The notes under the pieces were generated by a model, which had not been told where the DNA came from, did no database searches, and worked only from the letters and a program-made list of their open reading frames with translations. From Fibrobacter sp. (GTDB taxonomy: Bacteria; Fibrobacterota; Fibrobacteria; Fibrobacterales; Fibrobacteraceae), in assembly GCA_024689485.1 (NCBI GenBank), contig JAILDK010000017.1:1-33836 (forward strand): 33,836 nt of DNA, given 5' to 3'. Positions 33,827 to 33,836 of the stretch are shown here, piece after piece. Made by a program: the position numbers and the translations under genes. How positions within the stretch are numbered: the stretch's first letter is position 1; each line of letters begins with the position of its first letter.

Positions 33827-33836
33827 GTTCACCTTA

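Overview
The window is a gene-dense bacterial chromosome segment of about 33.8 kb. Twenty-five protein genes, one of them cut by the left edge, and one tRNA gene fill nearly all of it. No stretch longer than about 300 bases lacks a gene. Codon choice (strong C-ending and CGT/CGC bias in mdh, smc and aspS), many ATGA start/stop overlaps, didermal envelope proteins (an Omp85-like barrel, lipoproteins, an RND pump) and the housekeeping set suggest a Gram-negative, probably anaerobic bacterium. My best guess is the family Fibrobacteraceae (Fibrobacter or Hallerella). That is inferred from general protein resemblance, not from a marker-gene search. I see no insertion sequence, integrase, CRISPR array or prophage. 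The only foreign-looking part is the AT-rich first ~400 bases.

Layout. (1) 2-492: the 3' end of an AT-rich gene with an Asp-box motif, a bidirectional terminator, and a short 7-bp tandem repeat that carries stop codons in all six frames. (2) 492-2276 (minus): aspS. (3) 2382-5894 (plus): a four-gene operon with ATGA overlaps. It encodes a pentahaem cytochrome c, a four-cluster Fe-S lipoprotein, an NrfD/ActC/QrcD-like quinol-oxidising membrane protein with a fused haem c, and a small membrane protein. This looks like an alternative-complex-III/Qrc-type electron-transfer complex without its molybdopterin-like subunit. (4) 14101-5910 (minus): a compact run of RND/MMPL exporter, aminotransferase, FHA-ABC exporter, Ser/Thr kinase with an outside sensor domain, YraN nuclease-like protein and YrdC/YciO-family protein. 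(5) 14135-16742 (plus): an Omp85-like outer-membrane protein, then malate dehydrogenase with a strong terminator.

(6) 16837-22902 (plus): a five-gene operon for sugar-type ABC import. It has a degenerate receiver-domain protein, an MsmK/UgpC-type ATPase, a lipoprotein solute-binding protein, a MalF-type permease, and a MalG-type permease carrying a ~460-residue propeller-like insertion after its first membrane helix. (7) 22957-29976 (plus): a DUF2062-DUF1015 fusion, a secreted beta-rich protein, a small lipoprotein and smc. (8) 30253-30093 (minus): an initiator tRNA-Met with its own near-consensus promoter and terminator but an extra base in the T stem. (9) 33826-30253 (minus): trmB, recN and a CDP-alcohol phosphatidyltransferase that looks like an internal duplication with a dead N-terminal half.

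The most unusual items are the MalG-type permease with its giant extracytoplasmic loop and its pseudo-receiver partner, the Mo-less haem-tailed quinol complex, the kinase/FHA-ABC pair, and the tandem CDP-alcohol phosphatidyltransferase. All functions are read from sequence motifs; no database search was run.
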